Positions 60,691 to 64,000 of a stretch of DNA of 64,000 nt are shown here, piece after piece (position 1 is the first letter of the stretch; every line of letters begins with the position of its first letter). The DNA comes from Hypomyces perniciosus (lineage: Eukaryota > Ascomycota > Sordariomycetes > Hypocreales > Hypocreaceae): assembly GCA_008477525.1 (NCBI GenBank), contig SPDT01000002.1, forward strand, positions 1 to 64,000, read 5' to 3'. A program made the position numbers and the translations under genes. The notes under the pieces are model-generated. The model was given only the letters and a program-made list of their open reading frames with translations. It searched no databases and was not told the origin of the DNA.

Positions 60691-61866
60691 TATATTTTTA
60701 TTGCCTGCTTTTAGTAGTATATTATTTACTTTAATAGTAATTACTAATATACCCTTTAATAAACTCCTCTTTAATTTGCCTATATTACTTTATTTAATTA
60801 TATACTTTATAGTTTTTTAATAATTAGATTAATTATATATTAGCTCTTTTAAACTATAAATAAAAAAGATAACTAAATAAATATACTTTTTTTATATATT
60901 TATAAATTTATATTATTAAATAGTAATTTAATATAAAAGGCATTATGCCTTTAATTTAATTTATTAAAAAAAAGAATTTAGTTTACTTTAAAAAGGCTAC
61001 TGCTTTAAGCAGTAGTAATAATAATAATAATACCCTTTATATATAAGTATATAAAGGCTAAAAAGTTTTTAAAGAATAGTTATTATAGTAATAAAATATA
61101 CCCTTTATAGTATATAGCTTATAGGCTAAAATTAATTAGTTTCCTGTATTTTTATATATTTTATTTTAATAACTATATATCTATTAAATTTAATAATACT
61201 ACAAAGTATTTAAAGTACTATTATAATAAACCTTTAATAAAGCTATTAATAAATATAAAGTTAATAGAAAAATAAAAAAGTAGAAATAATCCTTTTTAAT
61301 ATTTTTACTGAAGCTATATATTTTATATATTAATATAATATAAGTGAGTGTTAATTTATATACTCTCTTTAACAATAAAATATATAGTTAATTAATTATT
61401 ATAATTAATATTTTAATTAATATTAAACTTAAATTTTATTTTTTAAAAAAGGTAATATAAACTTATAGCCTTTTTTACTATTTAAATAAAGGTAAACAGC
61501 TTAGCGTTAATTATAGATATACTAATGGTATTTTAATATATTATATTTTATAGGATAAATATTAAAAAAACTATAATAAAATACTTTGAAAATAATCTTT
61601 AAGTATTTATATTATTAATAAAAGAAGTATTACTTAAAGTAATTAAAATTTATATTTCCTTTCTCTTTTTATATTAAAAAGTTAAGAAATATTATATATA
61701 AATAGTAGATTAGCTAGTTAATTGCTTAAAGTACTCTTTATTAAGGTTAATTAAAAACTATAATGTATCTCCTTTACTATAAAGCTTATACTTTACTTTT
61801 AAAGTATTTAATAGGTTAATATAAAAAGCTTTATTATTATAATAATATATAACTATAATATTATCT

Positions 61867-62222
61867 TGTTAAAAAGGAGGGCTAAAAAGCAAGGATTTTA
61901 ATGTAATTAGGTAACCTTCCTATTTTAGCTAGACCCGGAATTAGGCCCGACGCTAGGACCGAGTTCCGGAGGAACTTCGGTGTAAGTCAGGAAATTTCTG
62001 TTATCTTCAACGATAACAATTGAGCTAGGACCAGCTATCCCGCCTACCCTAGACTCAATACAATGGCCACAATGGCTATTGTGAAAAATCTGACTAAAAT
62101 GGTTTCCTGTTTGTATGGCCATGAGTCGATTTGGCTGATTTCCTATATAAATAAATTTTGCGGAAAATAGGAATAGGGCCATGAACCCAATTCTGCCGCC
62201 ACATTCCTATTATCTAGTCGGA
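61867..62222 (+). repeat. Family-C LTR, truncated by Gypsy A
   Basis: It starts TGTTAAAAAGGAGGGC and aligns with 42408 onward for about 350 bp, but is much less mutated (locally near 45% GC by eye). It is cut at 62222 by the Gypsy A LTR. The 85-codon minus-strand frame inside it (61925-62182) has no conserved partner in other copies and is not called a gene. Confidence 0.8.
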
Positions 62223-62631
62223 TGTAACGATCCGGGTTGATTCTCAAGGGATAAACCGAGGTTCGTGGGTTTATGTTGACAGAGAGGTTAGGGATAAATA
62301 CTAAGCAGGGTAACGTAATTATAATTCTATAGAACAGGCAGTTTTAGTAAATACAATTATTAACAACTATCTAAATAACTATATTAAATAAGTGATAAGC
62401 TAGTTATATATATATATAAAGGAAATCTATATATAATCACTAATGTTCTGGTAAGTATTACTGTAATTATTATGATAGTATAGTAATCAAGTAAATAATT
62501 ACACTTTTTAGTGTAGTAAGCGTTTAAGTGATCACTTTTAGCGCAGTAATCACTTTTTAGTGATTGGTCAGTATAACCGATATTCTCCTATACCCCTGTA
62601 ACCTAGTCTTTAATATAATCGGGTCATAACA
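62223..62631 (-). repeat. 3' LTR of Gypsy A copy 2, with extra hairpin motifs
   Basis: It starts TGTAACGATCCGGG and ends GGTCATAACA. It is 409 bp against 387 bp in copy 1. The middle (about 62430-62575) has no good counterpart in copy 1 and contains repeated ACTTTTTAGTG hairpins. Confidence 0.85.
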
Positions 62632-62755
62632 CAATATCCCCCTCCTATTAGTTTTATCTTTAAGACCTATTTAATCCTTTCCCTTTTTTTATACGTGATA
62701 TCCTTTTTCCTAACTATTTATTATATCTAACAGTTTATAGCCTACTTGTGCTAAA

Positions 62756-63340
62756 TTGACTTTCCGTTATCGCAAACTTGCAGACTTAATTAATACTGAT
62801 AGTTTTAACGTTATGCCTTATTCTTATTGTCTCTCGCGCGGCTTAAAGTATTATATAAGCGATCACTCTTTAAAATGCAGCGAGTGTATTCATATTAATT
62901 ATCTATATAATAGTACAGGGGTTATATTAAGCTCTTATATATTTCCCTAAAGTCTTTCTTTTTAGTATTATAGCTAAGACTATTTCTTAGTGTCAAGCAT
63001 TATTTCTAAGTCGCAGCGTTTTAATTCCGTTAAAGAGTTGGCGGAAGAACTTTTATTACTTTGTTGTAAAGCCTTTTATAAAGCCTAGGCGGAAATAGAT
63101 AAGGCTTTAGATCGTTTAGAGCGCCTCTATTATTAGAAACAACAGCTGCAGACTAAGGGTAAAGAGATAGTTAAGTATAGGTTAGAATCTTTAGATAAAC
63201 TGGAAGATCTAGAGCGGCAGGAATTAAAAGTTCTTTTAAAGGTTTAGGACTTTTAGGGTATTAATCTTCTCACTTTCAACACTTTATTAAACCCTTTATT
63301 AAAAGGCCTAGATTTTAATAGAATTACTGTAAAGTCATTT
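62756..63340 (+). pseudogene. Antisense accessory frame of Gypsy A: Cys-bearing then coiled-coil
   Basis: The plus strand is opposite to pol. The first part (open 62756-62950) has a likely start at MPYSYCLSRGLKYY, followed by SLKCSECIHIN. C-x2-C with nearby Tyr residues is what remains when TGC codons become TAC, so a Cys-rich, possibly zinc-binding head is inferred. After a few stops, 63035-63260 reads a charged heptad-like segment (KALDRLERLYY, then KLEDLERQELKVL), a likely coiled coil. I recall similar Cys-head/coiled-coil hypothetical proteins in ascomycete genomes but cannot cite a named family. It is disrupted by stops. Confidence 0.6.
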
Positions 63341-63359
63341 AAAAGTGCTTAAGGTGTTC

Positions 63360-64000
63360 TTTAAGTTCCTGAAAGTTATATTCTTCCTTATAGTTTTTCT
63401 ACTTTACTAAATACTAGCATTTATTAGCTTTTATTTTTATAGCTTTAATTTCTTTAACTTTATATTCTTTTTCAACTAATAAAACCTTAATTAAGTCTAT
63501 AATTAGTCTATTTTCTAATTTATTTTATAATACTTTCTTAAATAGTAAAATATAAAATACCAGGTAAATCTAGATACTATCTAATAGTATAAGTTTATAA
63601 GTGACTTTTAAAATAACCTTCTTAACTAAATAAAGTCCAAGTTTCTTAAAATCCAGTTTATTGTTTAGTCGCGTTATTTTAATATTTATAGTCTTTTTTC
63701 TTAGTAAGTAATAGTATAGGTAAACTATATCTCCCTCTTTAAAGATTAGTCCCTTTAATCTATATTTATTAGTATATTTCCTAGTTCTTTCCTATATAAA
63801 GTAAAAGTATACCTGCATTTTTTTATATAACTGCTTTATATCTTTAGCTTTAATTTATACTTTATTAATATATAGGCCTTTCCTTAGCACTCTATATATA
63901 TCTAGTATAAAGCTATAGTTAGTATATATAAAGTTAAGTCTCGTTAACTTTAAAATATCGCTATTATAAAACATTTATATAATTAATAGCTTCTCTACTT
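63360..64000 (-). pseudogene. Gypsy A pol C-terminus: chromodomain and integrase remnant
   Basis: The minus strand from about 63480 to 63360 reads VEKEYKVKEIKAI, then YLVK and a KNYKEEYN piece, matching the chromodomain core (EYEVE-I...YLVKWKGY). Upstream (to 63740) is the conserved block before it: GDxVYL-Y, KLGLYLVKKVI, VTYKLxL. This identifies a chromovirus, whose chromodomain steers integration toward marked chromatin. Stops and frame breaks are present. The element continues beyond the window. Confidence 0.75.

Larger units (their letters stand above)
46374..61866 (-). mobile_element. Copia D reversed copy 2, split by the outer Gypsy B
   Basis: It reads on the minus strand: 3' LTR 46374-46649, polypurine tract (46650-46659), 3' region to 46965, then after the Gypsy B insertion 60145 onward with the accessory frame, RNase H and part of reverse transcriptase, ending at 61866 against a family-C LTR. 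The two halves align continuously with D1 (28600-29030 and 26500-28720), and the junction is the TTATT target site of Gypsy B. The 5' half is missing. Confidence 0.82.
62223..64000 (-). mobile_element. Gypsy family A, copy 2 (runs off the window)
   Basis: From left: 3' LTR (62223-62631), polypurine tract (minus strand, 62632-62645), antisense accessory frame (62756-63340), then reversed pol starting with the chromodomain (about 63480-63360) and continuing into integrase to the window end. It is better preserved than copy 1. It is inserted into a family-C LTR; the other end and the target duplication lie outside the window. Confidence 0.85.

Noticed and set aside
61925..62182. 85-codon minus-strand frame
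   Set aside because: It lies wholly inside the family-C LTR and is not conserved in the other LTR copies; open by chance in a less mutated copy.
15787..64000. Possibility that the very AT-rich block is mitochondrial or plasmid DNA
   Set aside because: It carries nuclear-type LTR retrotransposons with LTRs, target duplications and transition-type decay, and is continuous with a telomere-bearing nuclear sequence.
1..64000. CRISPR arrays, rRNA, tRNA, bacterial operons
   Set aside because: None seen. The regular repeats are telomeric, LTR or minisatellite; no cloverleaf or rRNA core was recognised, though a tRNA scan could not be run.

Overview
The window reads as the left end of a nuclear chromosome of a filamentous ascomycete (Pezizomycotina). 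The evidence is a CCCTAA telomere array at the extreme left, very short introns (44-52 bp) with fungal donor and branch signals, a fungal NACHT-ankyrin (NLR-like) gene, and a 'two-speed' layout in which gene-bearing DNA of ordinary composition is embedded in extremely AT/TpA-rich, stop-riddled retrotransposon wreckage. That wreckage has the look of repeat-induced point mutation (RIP: C-to-T on either strand, favouring CpA). I cannot name the species.

Layout. 1-300: telomere, with odd non-telomeric sequence distal to position 156. 301-4950: decayed subtelomere, holding a telomere-adjacent minus-strand coding remnant, a 23-bp minisatellite with telomere-like cores, an LTR-like block and a reversed fragment of the family-C LTR. 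About 4950-15140: a 10-kb island of normal composition. It carries one well-supported gene (four-exon NACHT-ankyrin protein, 5263-7250), an intact LINE-type ORF1/zinc-knuckle ORF with no reverse transcriptase beside it (8822-10261), a doubtful secreted-protein ORF on the minus strand, and several kb without convincing genes. The right edge of the island has a perfect 47-bp palindrome (15140-15186). 15.2-64 kb: a nested retrotransposon graveyard.

Four LTR families recur in the graveyard; the letters are mine. A is a Ty3/Gypsy chromovirus, on the minus strand at 15787-18705 and 62223-64000. B is a second Ty3/Gypsy family with 172-bp LTRs, seen as four copies. C is a Copia-type family with a roughly 550-bp LTR starting TGTTA. 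D is a Copia-type family with LTRs of about 264-276 bp and a half-tRNA primer-binding site. Target-site duplications resolve three insertions exactly: D1 at 22159-29294 (ATTAT) inside B1; outer B at 46966-60144 (TTATT) inside a reversed D; inner B at 47695-54365 (TATAT) inside the outer B. None of the retroelement polyproteins is intact.

The most interesting signal is that two unrelated families each carry an extra reading frame between pol and the 3' LTR on the strand opposite to pol. In Gypsy A it is a Cys-containing, coiled-coil-like frame. In Copia D it is an AT-hook-like plus alanine-rich frame that stays GC-rich and nearly open in the middle of strongly AT-rich DNA.

All alignments, translations, repeat periods and TSDs were read by eye; no database search was run.
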